Shown piece by piece: positions 42,172 to 55,031 of a DNA stretch of 64,000 bases. The translations under genes and the position numbers were made by a program. Within the stretch, counting starts at the first letter, position 1. Every line of letters begins with the position of its first letter. The notes below the pieces were generated by a model, which was not told the DNA's origin, did no database searches, and saw nothing but the letters and a program-made list of their open reading frames with translations. Origin of the DNA: Dryas octopetala (taxonomy: Eukaryota; Streptophyta; Magnoliopsida; Rosales; Rosaceae); NCBI GenBank assembly GCA_963921425.1, contig OY992839.1, forward strand, positions 17,716,910 to 17,780,909. The letters are read 5' to 3'.

Positions 42172-42990
42172 CTGATGGGCCTATTATTTGGATTTTATTT
42201 CTAGTACTTATTTTAGTACTTTTAAAAGCCCAAATCCTTTTTTAATAAAGACTCAATTAATGAAGCCCAGTTCGAAATTAAAGTCAATTATTTAAAACTA
42301 TGGTTAAATATAAAAATAGTTCACGAACTTTACAGTGAATTTCAATTTGGTCCATTAACTAAAAAAAATGTCAATTTGGTCCACGAACTTTCCAAGTTGT
42401 ATCAAACCAGTACAAATGTTAATTTTCATCAAAAATTAATGGAATTGATCACATGAAAATGTGATGAACAGACTAAAATGCCTTTGAAAATGTAGTCACT
42501 TGCTGTGCACATTACCAATTTTCGTTAAATTTTTCGATGAAAGTTAACATTTGTACTGCTTTGGTACAACTTAAAAAGTTCGTGGACCAAATTGACACTT
42601 TTTATAGTTAGTGGACCAAATTGAGATTCACTGTAAAGTTCGTGGACCATTTTTGTATTTAACCCTTAAAACTAATGATTAAGATAAAGCTTAGACAAAC
42701 TGCATCAACAATTATTTAGAGAACCAACCTCGTAAATTCAGGAATTAACTTCTTAAAGAGCAAGGATATAAAGGCGAGAAGATCAACATAGTGAGGTACG
42801 AATCTTACTACAAAAACATCTTGGAAACTTTAATATCATAAATAAGAAGACTAACTTAAGCATCAGAGATCCATTGAAGAGAAATCTCCATCTGGATCAT
42901 TAGAGCTTCGGTTTCATTTTGTAGGAAAAAGAGAATATCTATTCCAAGTCTTAAAGAATTCGACAGCTCTGCTGACGTGTGCATAAGAAT
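42172..42990 (+). repeat. Possible Tat-type 3' LTR remnant, containing a MITE
   Basis: Follows a purine tract (AAAGGAAAATGGGGGG) and begins TGATGGGCC. A GGATATAAAGGCGAG (42763-42777) is TATA-like, and ACTAACTTAAGCATCAGAGA has the form of the R/U5 region of Tat LTRs (compare ACTGACTTTGGCATCAAAGT at 7851). The right edge is unknown. Confidence 0.3.
42301..42665. mobile_element. Mutator-like MITE, 365 bp, with 9-bp TSD
   Basis: Almost a perfect foldback: GGTTAAATATAAAAATAGTTCACGAACTTTACAGTGAAT... at the left is the reverse complement of the right end (...ATTCACTGTAAAGTTCGTGGACCATTTTTGTATTTAACC). Arms reach >130 bp each. The flanks are TTAAAACTA (42292-42300) and TTAAAACTA (42666-42674), a 9-bp duplication as made by Mutator-superfamily transposases. 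There is no coding sequence inside. Confidence 0.88.
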
Positions 42991-43756
42991 TCAAGGCTCA
43001 TCAATGATCATTTTAGTAAAACTAACATACTCATAACACACTAACTAAACATATATGCCGAGAGAGGTTTGAGAGGTGCTTGCAGTTGCAAGTAAGGAAG
43101 TATTGGTCCTACCTCCATGGAGGTGCCTTATATATAGAAAAAGATGCACACCTTTATGAGAAATCCTAAATAAGTTTATTTTTAACTTCTTCAAATTTTT
43201 TTATATTTTTTTTCTAAAAAAAAGGCTAAACAAGATGGCAAACACTAAAGATTAAAACCACACTAACATCTCGCTCCAAACATATCACAATTGAAAAGGA
43301 GTAACATACTCACTCACATTAATTGAAAAGGCATACCCTTTACAAGAATGATTATAATTAAAATAGAATACTTACATAGATGATAAAAGATAATACCTTA
43401 TATTTATCTTTATTTCAAAAAAACAAAAAAGAGATAAAAGGCAATAATATTATATTAAACTTTGGACAAATGGACAATATAACACAATTTTAGCAGAGAA
43501 TCTCATTTATTTATATTTGTATTAAAAAAACAATTCACGTGTGGATTGCTACTCCCTATACCCGGAGGACATGGAGTTGATCGACTGATGAATCTGACTT
43601 GCTTTTATCAGATGATCAGAAAATTTGTGATTTTCCAACATTAAAGGAAAATTGAATAATTTTTATAGGAGACACTGAATTTTTTTTATTATTATTTATT
43701 TTCCTATTCAGTTGTCCAGAGACATGAATCTCTAAACAAGCATTTATTTTATCAGT
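42991..43756. other. AT-rich, nothing recognised
   Basis: No gene and no repeat structure that I can support. Confidence 0.4.
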
Positions 43757-43949
43757 AGTGCTACATATACCACATTTTTATACCATAATTTCATACCACC
43801 TTATGTGGCAACTTACATGGCATTCATACATTAGATATTAAAAAATAAAAAGAAAAACCCAAAAAGGAAAAGAAAAACTTTGTCCAATAAAGTAATGACA
43901 CGTCAGATGGTATAAAAATGTGGTATAAGAATGTGGTAAGTATAGCATT
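43757..43949. repeat. MITE with ~29-bp inverted ends
   Basis: AGTGCTACATATACCACATTTTTATACC at the left mirrors the right end (GGTATAAGAATGTGGTAAGTATAGCATT). The interior has a second GGTATAAAAATGTGGTATAAGAATGTGG repeat, ~193 bp in all. Target duplication not clear. Confidence 0.65.
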
Positions 43950-45239
43950 ATTCTTTATTTCATATCAGGCATTATTTTTAAATTTCATGACAAATATCCC
44001 ATTTAATTTAATTATTGCTTGGAGGTTGGAGGATACCCATAAATTCGGGTCAAAGCTAGACTGGCTCTTGGGGTAGCCTTCAGATATTTCAATTCTTTTT
44101 TATTTTTCTTCATCCTAGTTTTCTATTATTTTCATTCCCTTATGTTAGACAGTGACAGTTAAAGTCAAAGCCCCTATATTAAAGGACTTGGTCAACAATC
44201 TTGTTAACCAAAAAACAAAATAACATGCAGATCATTCTTGTTAATTTATTCATAATATAACAAATATAGTATGTGCAATATAGAAAAACTATAAATAATT
44301 ATCAATTTATAGAAATATGGAATAAATACAAAATGATAAAAATATATCAACAAAACATTACATGACTAGGTTTAGTCCACCATAGCCTATCCTATCCCAC
44401 CATAGCCTACCCCAGCCAGCTCCGGTTCACTCCATATTGAATATTAGGTTTCTCCCATAGGCTTCAAATTGCTCTGTAATTGTTTGGGCCATAAATTGGC
44501 ATTTACCATGACAAGATGATCGGAAAAGAGAATGAGAAAAATAGAGAAGCCGGCCTACATCTTTTAATTGAGTTTTCAACAAGGAGGCCTAAGTGAGGAA
44601 TAAAATAAAAAACTTGCCGTGCGTTATTTTCTTTGAATTAAGAGAGCTCAAAAGGGGGCTGCTATGGGGTCCCAAAATCACAAGTTGCAAGAGAGAAATA
44701 TGTTACTAGCATGGTTGTTGATTTGATATAGAGAAATCATTGAAAGAAAGGGCTGCAGTGATACCTGCGTGCATAAGTAAAGGAAATATAAGGGGATGGC
44801 TGCAGTGGTATTTCATGAGATTGAGGAGACTTTATAAGTGCCAAAGCCAATTGGATTTTGGCTACCCGTGTGTGTGGAGTGCATATATATATATATGTGT
44901 ATGAATAGTACAAAAGAAAGTAGCGTGACCTTTTGTACTAATATATATATTATACATATATATACAAAGTGAGGTATATATCATACATGTCTAGTTGGCT
45001 ATATATATATTAGCTAGTATACATATCTAGTTGGCTGAGTTGGTGAGTGGCGTTAATTGCATGGTGTATGTGCATATATATGTCTATATATATATATATA
45101 TACATGCAATTGAAAACATGGCAGTAAGTGGCATGGCCTTCTATATATATATATACATATATACATTATTTTATTATATATATAGTTAGATATTTGGCTT
45201 AATAATATATGTATATTTATATATGCCTAGCCAAATACA
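43950..45239. other. AT-rich intergenic with TA microsatellites
   Basis: 44252-44345 (TAACAAATATAGTATGTGCAATAT..., ATCAATTTATAGAAATATGGAATAAATAC) is a diverged copy of 52113-52203, a repeat family that I cannot name. (TA)n stretches lie at 44885-45010 and 45065-45240. No gene seen. Confidence 0.45.
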
Positions 45240-47050
45240 TGTTTTTAAAGACCAAAAAGTGGTTTTTTACTTTTAAGTGGGCCCAAACTATTTTTGAAAA
45301 AGAGACATGGAAGTTGGCCACCTAAAGCCTATAAATATTTTGTCCAGCCTCATTCTTCTTGTTTTGTTCGGCCTTCTTTTTCCTATTTTGTCCAGCCTCT
45401 CTCCTCTCATTTTCTACTAAAATTTCTTATAGGCTATCCAGGCTACTGCCAAACACAAAATATCCTATGATTGGCCTGGATTGCTTTTTTCCCATTATTT
45501 TCATCCACCCAGCTACTCTATCACTTTTCACACCTAAATACCTTCTACATAGCCCGAGCAACTTTCTTTCCTTATTTTTTATGTTTTGATCGTCCAATCT
45601 CTTTTCATGATTATTTCGCCCAAATATCAACTATGTTGATCACTCAACCTTGTGAGCATGATGAATTAAAATCTATCCGGGTTACCCCACCCTTGGTTTC
45701 AAAAGTGTTGTTCGCCCACTACATGAGGCCAGGAGAAATGGCTTATATGAGGCCAGAAGAAATGGCTTATATGAGACCGGGAGGAAATGCCTACAAGAGG
45801 CTGGGCGAAAATATTTTATGAAGTGGCTTCAAAGGCCTAGAGAAGGCCGGATTTTGGCGAGGGATCATGAAAGTGGCTCGACTTGTGTGAGTGAAAGGCC
45901 AAAATATTTTATTGAGTGGCTCAATCCATTATGTCGTATTAAATAAAAGAGTGATTCCGGCCTATTTAGAGGCCGGGTCATCTCTTTCTAGTGTTTTTAT
46001 AGAATGAGTTGGCCCATCTAAATGCAATTTGCTAGGCCATGTATAATTTCAAGCAAAGAGAAATAATTTTGGCCTAGCAAGAGGTCGGGTTATGAATTTA
46101 AAATAACGAAATCGGTCCAATTGAAGATAAAAATGGGCTAGGCAGTTTATTATTGGGTATAAAAAATAAAAATAGGTGGTTCTAGCCTAGTTTTGAGGCT
46201 GGGTTGTTTCATTTTATTTTAATTTTTTTTTAATTAAGTTTGGGTCTCAATATTTGGGCCGAATTTTTATTAAGTTTAAAGCCTCAAAGAGTTTGATCGA
46301 GCCCGAAAGCTTCTTGATGAAATTTCTTAGCCAATAATGGCTCTGCCCAAGTCACATAAGGATTTCTCATCCACCAAGAAGTTCTACTTAAGCTAGAATT
46401 TCGTCTAAGTAAAGAGTTCAAATTTGGAAAGGATTCCCATCGACCATCAATGCTCAACATCACGTGGTTATCAAGGAAGAATCCGGTCGAATCCTAATTT
46501 CAAAAGAGTTCAAGTCCCATCTGTACAAGGAGTCTAGAAGGAATTCTGGGCCAAGTAATGGCCCATTGCTATCCTAACCCTTATATATAGACGCATTCAG
46601 AAGAGAAAAAAGGACATTCAATACACAGCAATCAACACACAAATTTCTCAAGCTCTCAAGAATCTCTCAAAGTTCTTTTGCTTTCGATTTTACTTAGTTG
46701 CTACCGTCCAAGGCGCTTTTAAGTTTTCAATAGTTCTAGTTCACTAGGTTTGTAGCTTTGCCATCATCCTTCCCAAAGACTTGTGGTATCGATTTATTTT
46801 TGTTCTTTACTTTTTATGCAACTTTGTTTGTCTTTATTTCAACTTTAATGCAATTTTTCTTTCATTTGCCCTCAATCTAATGCTTGCTATTTTCATTATT
46901 TCTTTGAATCTTGAAGTTAACTTGCACCACTTTGTATTGAGTTTCATTATATTTTTGTTATCCATGGTTTCTTTGTTTTTCTTGGGCACTTGCACCACTT
47001 TGTGCACGAGTTCGATCACGTAATTTTAAGGAGGCCAACTAGTGGGTCGG
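45240..47050 (+). repeat. Probable LTR of an unidentified retrotransposon
   Basis: A region rich in GGCC/GGCCTAG words with a TATA box (CCTTATATATAGACGC, 46581-46596). After it come a leader of CTCTCAAG repeats and a T-rich end near 47030. This order resembles U3-R-U5, but no partner LTR, primer site or target duplication was found. Confidence 0.35.
45720..45815 (+). repeat. 24-bp tandem repeat, four units
   Basis: TACATGAGGCCAGGAGAAATGGCT-type units follow one another four times with increasing divergence (8 codons per unit, so the frame stays open). Low-complexity, probably not coding. Confidence 0.8.
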
Positions 47051-47552
47051 ATTCCGATTCTGACTAGGCCTTTAAGAGCCTTGTCCCCGAGGCTAGAAAA
47101 AAACCTAGGCCAAGAGTGGTTCCTAGCTTGGCCGATCAATCGCTTGATAAGAATCAATTTAGGCGCAGTTACTCATCCCAATCACTATCACATTCCGATC
47201 GAGCCAAAACTTGGCTTGACGGTGGCACGCCCCATATTTACACGAAAACGGACGAAAGTGTTGCTTTTGGCCAACCTTGGCTAAAAACGAGTGAACAGTA
47301 ATGTTTTGGTATATTGGTGTGACTGTCATGCATACAGTCACAGTTAATTGTGATTTCATGGAATTTATTAATTTTTTAGGATTTATAAGGGTTTAAGGGT
47401 TTATTAATTTTTTAGGATTTATAAGGATTTAAGGCTGTAGATGTGGACTTTTGGACTAAATTACTAAAGTGTAGAGACTAAACACTAAAAAATAAATAAT
47501 GAAATAAGTTGTGACTGTAACTCAATGAAAAAGTTGTAATTATCATATAATC
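47051..47552. other. Intergenic with a 36-bp tandem duplication
   Basis: TTTATTAATTTTTTAGGATT... occurs at 47364-47399 and 47400-47434 with two changes. No gene recognised. Confidence 0.5.
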
Positions 47553-49796
47553 ACCGTCACACCCCGAACCCCGGGTATGCAATAGATGCACCTATCTTGA
47601 ATGTCTTACGAGATTAATGCCACCAATCAAGCATTTATCCCCTAAGATACCCAAGATAGGTTGAGCATTTTTAATTAATGAGATCGGGTTGAATCAAAGA
47701 TAATAAATAGCGAAAAATATGTGAAGTAAAAATAAATTTTTTTTTATAAAACCAACCCCCAAAGTTACAGTAGTTCGCTGCAACCTTGAAGAATTTCATA
47801 AATTCGAAATATATAGTCAGCATATTATAAAGGATTCAAAACTATGCAAACGTAAAATTAAAGTGAACAACTCAAAATCATCTCAAATCAATAGAGGAGA
47901 GATCAACAAAACATGCTTGATACGAAATATCGAATAAACAACAACATCAATTGAATCCAAGAAGTTGACAAATCTCAAGATGCTACTCCGCTCGACGCTC
48001 GACCAAGTTCGTCTCTTTACCATGCTCATATCTATAAAAACATCAAATAAACAAGGAACAACAAAAACAATGTAAGCATCTCAAATAGTCCTTAGTTTCC
48101 ACCACAATTTTCAAATAGAAATATTTAATTTTATTCAACGCTTAAAACAAGAATTTTTCGAATATAAATCAAATTCCTCAAATTTGTTTAAAACATGCTC
48201 TCCAATGGAAATAAACCAACATGATGAATGTATTAGTTCAAATCAATTTCCTCAAGATAATATGTAAAACTTATTTAGATCGTCATGCATAAACCATAAA
48301 CATCGATTTAAACTTAGGAAAGAAGATTTTAAAAACCAAATTCTATCTCAAAATCTTTTAGCTTAAGTTCAAACACAATATAGCCAAGAATAGAATTTAA
48401 TCATCAAACGTATAAAACATTTCAAAAACATAAAAATCAGTCCACTCACAATGAGAAGTCTAGCTTCGATCCTCCACCGGATCGTCACGAGCAACGATCA
48501 TCTCGCCTATAAAATAAACAATCAAAGAAATACAATTAGTTCCTACTCAAGACACTTAAATGTAAATGTGCATGTGCTCAACTTAACGTCACACCCGACT
48601 CTCGTTCTAACTCGACGGTTCACAACATCCATATGTAGACCCAAAACACGTACGTAAACACTCCGCAAGCTCCCTGGCTCAACCTAACCAAAAACTTTCT
48701 AACCAAGATCGATAACCAACTTTAAAGTTGTCCTAAAATAACCTACAGTCGCAAAAAAAAAAAAAATAGTTAGGGTTCGAAGTTGCCGTGTGTGCCGCCT
48801 GAGGTGACTATTTAAGTCCAAATTCAACCAAATAAACTTAATTTCAACAAAAGCCACTAAATTTATCAGTCCTAAACAGCTATTGGGTCTCCTTAGGACG
48901 AAATTTGTCCAAGATAACACCATAAAAGCCTCCAAATCCGAAAACCCAATAAAAATCTGAAATGGCATCGAACCCCCAAATTTTTTATTTCCACAAAACT
49001 CAAACTAAAAAAACCAACTTAGAGAGAAATGGAAGCCCATACCTCAATGAGAAAAACCACTAAAACCCTCTAAGATTCGTGTTGAAAACTGGCCGAAAAT
49101 TGGAGAATTAAGGCCGGCGTTTCTGTGAGAGTTTTTTTAGCAGAGGTCGTGCAAGGGGGCTGGGCTGGCTGGAGGAGTGGCCGGGGAAGTGGTCGGTGTC
49201 GGGGGAGGCTCACCGGAGGTTCCAGGTGTTCGGAATAGCCGGCGACGGCTGGTGGTCGCAGATGGGCTTCCTCTGGCCTTGTTCACTCACGTGTGTGGGC
49301 TAGGCTACAAGGGTGGTGACTGGGAGGTGATGGTCAGAGCGGTGATGGTTAGAGCGGTGAGGTCACGCCGGTGAGGCTGGGTCAGCGGGTGGTGGTTGGC
49401 GGTGAGAGTGGTGGTGTTGGCTGGTGTACAGGGGTGGTTGCGGGGAAGATAGTACATAGAGAGAGAGAGAGTGCAGGGAGAGAATGAGAGAATTGAAGAG
49501 AGAGTGAGAGGGGGAGCTGATTTAATTTGAGGTGTTTGGGTTTTTGAAATTACTCAAATGCCTTTTTCTAGAAAAATCTCCACACTTCCTACCAAAAATT
49601 TCAAATTAGAACACCGTTTTTGCCTACGCGTTTGGAAACTCGAGTTCTAATTAGCCGTCTCGAGCTTAAAGGCTACAAATTTGAATGTTTAAAACGCCCC
49701 TCTAAATACTAGAATTCCCTTCCAAAATTTTAATAAAGTCCGCCCAATAAGATTAACTTTTTATTTAAAAAAAAGACTTAGGGTCGGGTCGTTACA
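47553..49796 (-). repeat. LTR-like element, minus orientation (family C, copy 1)
   Basis: Read on minus it starts TGTAACGACCCGACCC at 49796 and ends CCCGGGGTTCGGGGTGTGAC at 47553, 2.24 kb. It has a CT-rich leader (AGAGAGAGAGAGTG on + at 49459-49474). Its last ~500 bp match the end of 52307-55325: GGTAAAGAGACGAACTTGG.CGAG, TTTGTCAACTTC.TGGATT, GTAACTTTG.GGGTTGGTTTTATAAA, GCTATTTA.TTATC. No target duplication was found. Confidence 0.55.
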
Positions 49797-52067
49797 CATT
49801 GGAACCTTGCTTTCTCTTCTATTGTTGTCATTTTCTTTCCTTTAAAGTTGTAATGTATTTTGAAGATATTTAGTATTAAGGGTCTTTTGTGAACTTGTCA
49901 TCCTAAGGTGTGATATGGTCATAAATTTACATCTTTTTATATTCCTCTTACTTAGTTTTTGTAAGTTCATTTGATTAAAAGTTTTAAATTTCATTTAGTT
50001 TTGTGTTTTTAGATTCCGAGCAATAAAATGAGAAATTTCACCATTTATTCTCCTTAATAGATTTTAACATGAATCTAATTGGAGATAGAAGCTAACACCT
50101 TGAAGTTATTCCAGGTTAAATTTTGTGGCATTTGAAGACTTCTAAGGTGTTCATTTTGAATTTCAAAATCAGCCCAAAACTGCACCCGAGGAGAACTGAG
50201 TAAGCTGCATTGTGTGGGGCATAACTTTTTGGTTTGAGCTTGGATTGAGGCATATAATATATGGTTGTTAAGAAGACATCCATGGTTTTCTATTGATATA
50301 TAAAACGTAAATTTCTGAATTGGGTAAGACCTCCAAATTGCTCTCCAAAGACAGCTCAGATATCCTGTCAGCAAAAGGATAAAGTGGTCTCAAGGCATCT
50401 TTCCATTTTGGGTAATTGCCTATCACATGCTCTCTTTCTTTCCCCTTTGTTTGCTCATTCTAAGCAAAATTCAGAAACCACAGTGTGAAGGCTCTAAATG
50501 AGGCAAAGAGAACATCTACCTATCTCAACCTCCTTTAAGGATCATCCATTAAGGGATAAGATGAAATATTCTCATTTTTGAATTAACCAAACTTTATCCC
50601 TTTATTTCCTTTAATCCTAGCCACATATTCTAGACATAACAATTCACCCAAATCATAAAACACTCTCATTTTCGAGCTCCCCCCTCCATCCTCTCTAATT
50701 TCACTCATTTCATCATTCATTTTATCATCTCATCTCAAAAACACACATCTCATCTTCCATCTTCCAAAACCCTAGCCTTTTCTCATCTCTCTTTATCATT
50801 TATTTTCTCTATCGTCTCTCCATCAACTCTCCCTCTCCAAAAAGCCAAACACACACTCATCTCCCATATTCACCACCATTATTGCAAGAGGAGCTTGGAG
50901 GCACTTGGGATAAGAAGCTATTTTGGGCATCCTTGGAGGAGTAACACCCATTGGGAGCTTGACTTCAACATCTAGAGTTTTCTCTTTTCCTTCTTGTTGC
51001 CATTTATGTTTCAATTTGTGATGTTGTTTGTAACTTTTATGGCTAGTGAATAGTTTCTTGATTTGGGGCTAGAGATGTAGCCCTAGCCCAACCATGTAAT
51101 AATGACTTTGTGATTTGTGATCTAAATGCCCTTTTGGATATATATGTTCATATGCTAGTTTAAAGATCATGACTTGTATCTGTGAATTTACCACTTGTGC
51201 ATATGAGAAATGTTATCATGTAAAAATAGGAGATTGGTAACCTTTAGTTTCTAAAGCTTGTTGCATAAGAGCATGGTAATTTAAAAGCACCTTGGTTGGA
51301 TTGTTTTAATTACTTGGATTCCTCATCCTTATAACTTTATGCACCTAGGGTTTGCTATGACATTAATCTTAGGTAGTTACCTATCACCTTGGTTGGGATA
51401 GTTAATAACATGAAAGAGAATGTGCCATAATTTACCTTGATCGGGGGTTAGGATGGAATCTAATCTATCTAATTTGGCATAATCACTAATTGCATTGTTT
51501 GTTACATGAGAGGGTTAGTGTGAACCCCTAATAACCCCAAATCCTTTATCATCATTGAATTTAATTTGTACTTGAATTTCTTGCATTTCCATTTTGTTAG
51601 TTTCAAACTTTAGTGTTACTTATCATCAATCAACCAAACAACAACTTAACACTACACATTTTCACATACCATTATGTTTAGTCTTGGCTTTGCATAGTAC
51701 ATAGTAGATTGTTTGTTAGTTTTATAACCCTAAAATCAATCTAGCTTGTGGTTAAAATCTCAATCCAATCTCTTGGGTATGACAACCTCCCACTTCCATT
51801 TTCATATTAAAACTTGAAAACCTTGCACTTGAGGTAGAATAATAACAAGGTGTTCGCTTTTTAATATAAACTAGTTTGAAGTGTGTTTAATTATATCAAA
51901 TCATGTGTGCAATTTAACTCTGATCCAACCCGTAATCTATCAAACAAAGAGCTTAACTCGTTTTAAGAAATCTTGGGATTATAACACTCGAGATACGAGT
52001 ATTATATTCTCGGGGACTCTTAAGATGAGTGCTGCTGTAGCAATCCCGACCAGGTTGGGACGTTACA
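49797..52067 (+). repeat. Repeat family B, copy interrupted by a solo LTR
   Basis: Family B sequence at 49797-49910 and 51848-52067. The right end GGTTGGGACGTTACA is, on minus, TGTAACGTCCCAACC, so family B is itself an LTR-like repeat with its 5' edge at 52067. The left edge meets the family C element at 49796. Confidence 0.6.
49911..51847 (+). mobile_element. Solo LTR of 1,937 bp with TSD AGGTG
   Basis: Begins TGATATGGTCATAAATTTAC and ends GTAGAATAATAACA, flanked by AGGTG at 49906-49910 and 51848-51852. It interrupts repeat family B: the sequences either side are contiguous in the copy at 36385-36748. No retrotransposon domain is inside. The CT-rich middle (50680-50830) and the later GGTTAGGATGG..TAATTGCATTG part are of the kind seen in long gypsy LTRs, but I cannot name the family. 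Confidence 0.8.
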
Positions 52068-52306
52068 TAACTAAACTAAAATAATATAAAATTTTAGTAA
52101 TTAAATTATTCTAACAAATATACTACGTACAATATTGAAAAAAAAACACATAAAATAATATCAATTTTTTAGAAATATAGAATAAATACCATATGATAAA
52201 AAAAGAGTGCTACTATTCTCACCTCCATGTCCTATTTTTCCACCCACCACTTTATAAAAATATTAATCACTTGTTTAACTTTTGTGAAATGATCTCTAAA
52301 GACTTA
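52068..52306. other. AT-rich spacer with repeat related to 44.3 kb
   Basis: 52113-52203 is a diverged copy of 44252-44345. Nothing else recognised. Confidence 0.45.
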
Positions 52307-53112
52307 TGTAAAAAAAAAAACCCTGAATTTTCGGCTTGTGGTAATTTTGTTACTTAAGTTTTCTAACCTTGTTCTTAAGGTTTATGTAAAAGAATTGCAA
52401 TTTTCCTTAAACTTTTTTTTGACTAACCAAGACCTTTGATTGTGGTTCTAGAGTTTAGTTGTGTGAAATTGAATTTTAGAAAAGGAAATTCAAGAGTTTG
52501 GTGATTATTTTATTTATTTTCATTTTTCATTATTAAGTTATGAGAGGAGGATTTTTCATAATTTTTCTGGAAGTGATTTAACTATTTTGAGGCTATAGGA
52601 AATCAGTACTCATCGATATGACTCCGTATGATTTTTTGAGAAATTATTTGGAGTCCCGAACTATTTTTGGTGAATTTTTGAAGTTGGAGAAATTAGAGAA
52701 ACTAGGAAAAAGAAAGAAATTGAAAATGTTGTTGACCGGGCCGACAGAACGACACATGGTGCGCTGTCATTGGCCCAGTGTGTCTGATGACAATCAAAGG
52801 TCATCCGTACGTCCGCCCGTGTGATCTGCCCATTGGACCTACTGATGCGCTAGGATCATCTGGGCCAATGCGCCGCCCGTGTCAGCGCCTATGCGCGAAT
52901 GGACAGGGTCATCTGGCCCAGTGCATTGGCTATCCCTTTTGTGTGAAGAGCTGGTCCAACCTACCCTCCCCTTTGACCCAGTTCGTTTTCTCTCTATAAA
53001 CGAACGACCCGCCGGTTTGTGCATGACCCAGTTCGACTTTTAGCTTGTTTTCACACTTTTTTGCATCATATCCTACATTGGAAACTTACAACTTCTTCCC
53101 ACCCCCTTGTGT

Positions 53113-53125
53113 CTATAAATAAAGA
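53113..53125 (+). promoter_or_regulatory. TATA box of the plus-strand LTR
   Basis: TCTATAAATAAAG in the middle of the LTR-like element. Confidence 0.4.
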
Positions 53126-54533
53126 CCCTTGTACCTCATTTTCACATGCACTATCAAGTGAAGTTAGAGTTACTCACTCCTTGGTTCTTTGGGAGTCTCT
53201 CTAAGAAGAGACATACCAAAAGGGAAGAAATTTCTCATAGTTTAAAAGTTTTCTTTAGAGAGTTTGCCAAGGAAAAGAAGTCCTAGAGTTGGAGTCTAGC
53301 TTTGGAGGTCTACCACCGGATAAATATTTTATTATCTCTACTTTATTTATTTTTCTTAAACTTTAATATTATGTTGCATGCTTAGATTAATTAAGTAAGA
53401 TTTATTTATTAATTAAGCATGTCTAGGTTTATTTTGAAGATTTAATTGACTAATTTATTTGGTTAATTAAGCATGATTAGTTGTAACCTTAATTTGAAGA
53501 TTTAATTAAAGGTTATTAACATGTTAGGCTTAGCAAGACCCTATGGTAGAGATTAAGTTGAATTTAAGTTATTATCCAACTTTGGTTAATTAGTGGAATA
53601 TTTTGGAGAAATACTAATTAATTAAGATACTTGGATAGTAGCTAGATTTGATTTATTCTAACCTAAATTAATTTGTGGAATTTCTTTGTACTAAAGCAAT
53701 TAGTTAAGTGGTTTGACTTTATGATAAAACTTGAAAGAGTCGAGTTTAGTCAACTTACGACTAGAGTCTTTAGGGATGTGTGACCTAAAAAGATGAGTCA
53801 TAACGAGATTGTGTTGAACTTAACTTTTGACTAAATTGTCGTATTGTCGGACACTAGGTACACCAGTTACGGAGGATTTCTTTTTGACATGACAAGAAGG
53901 CGATGGATTTGAGACGGATGAGGATGCAGAGGCTATGTAAAAGAATACGTGAAGAGCATTGGATTCTAGGTATGGAGATTTATCCTACATTCCTATCTAT
54001 GAACTTTGTGTGTGTTTGTGTTTTTAAATTATTATAACATGCTATTATTATGATTAGTTTAAGAGTTAAGGTAGCCTTTTCGGTGACCTTGTGTTCAAGC
54101 CCCTAAACCTTCTAGAAGAATTGATCAGTACATTATAGGGAGTTTAGCCAAGCTCACACGTGGCTACGTGTGCTTGTGCGAGACGGGGACCCATGATTGA
54201 TCAGGTGGCAGTAATACGGTGTCTCAATTGAGAGTTCTTATTTCTGTTTACCACGACACTCTTACTATGGATGCTATTTCTTTTAATAGCTGGCCTTAGT
54301 TGTACCATTGTGTATCAACCATCATGTATGAATGATTTGTTGTGAATTTGCATGATTATAATCATATTGCTGTACAAGTGAGTCATAAATGTTTTGAAAA
54401 GATTTCAATGGAAAGTTTTGAAGAACTTGTTTTGGATGATTTAAGAATCCGACGAAAAGGGATTTACACTATGTTTTTCACTGAGAATGGTTTTGTGGTT
54501 TTCAAACCAAGTAGGGTCCCTTGAGGGGAAGCT

Positions 54534-55031
54534 ATGATCATATGAGATTCTTACCCCCTACATTGTTTTTGCGTTCCTTGTTTATTGAATGTTTTTATAA
54601 GTATGAAGCACGGTAAAGAGACGAACTTGGACGAGGGTTGAGCAGAGCATCATCTTGAAACTTGTCAACTTCCTGGATTTGATTGGTGATGTCATTTACT
54701 TGTTTTCTCGTATTGAGAATGTTAATGATTTTTCTCTATTTTTTGCAGATGGTTTTGAACTATTTACTTTGATTTTACGTTTATGATCATATGAGATGCT
54801 TACCCCCTACATTGTTTTTGCGTTCCTTGTTTATTGAATGTTTTTATAAGTATGAAGCACGGTAAAGAGACGAACTTGGACGAGGGTTGAGCAGAGCATC
54901 ATCTTGAAACTTGTCAACTTCCTGGATTTGATTGGTGATGTCATTTACTTGTTTTCTCGTATTGAGAATGTTAATGATTTTTCTCTATTTTTTGTAGATG
55001 GTTTTGAACTATTTACTTTGATTTTATGTTT
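54534..55031 (+). repeat. 249-bp tandem duplication inside the LTR
   Basis: ATGATCATATGAGAT.CTTAC starts at 54534 and again at 54783. The two 249-bp units differ at only a few positions (for example TTTTTTGCAG/TTTTTTGTAG), so the duplication is young. The minus copy of the family has the unit once. Confidence 0.92.

Noticed and set aside
46781-47023. 80-codon hydrophobic open frame
   Set aside because: T-rich DNA at the end of an LTR-like region encodes Phe/Leu/Ile runs by composition; no further support.
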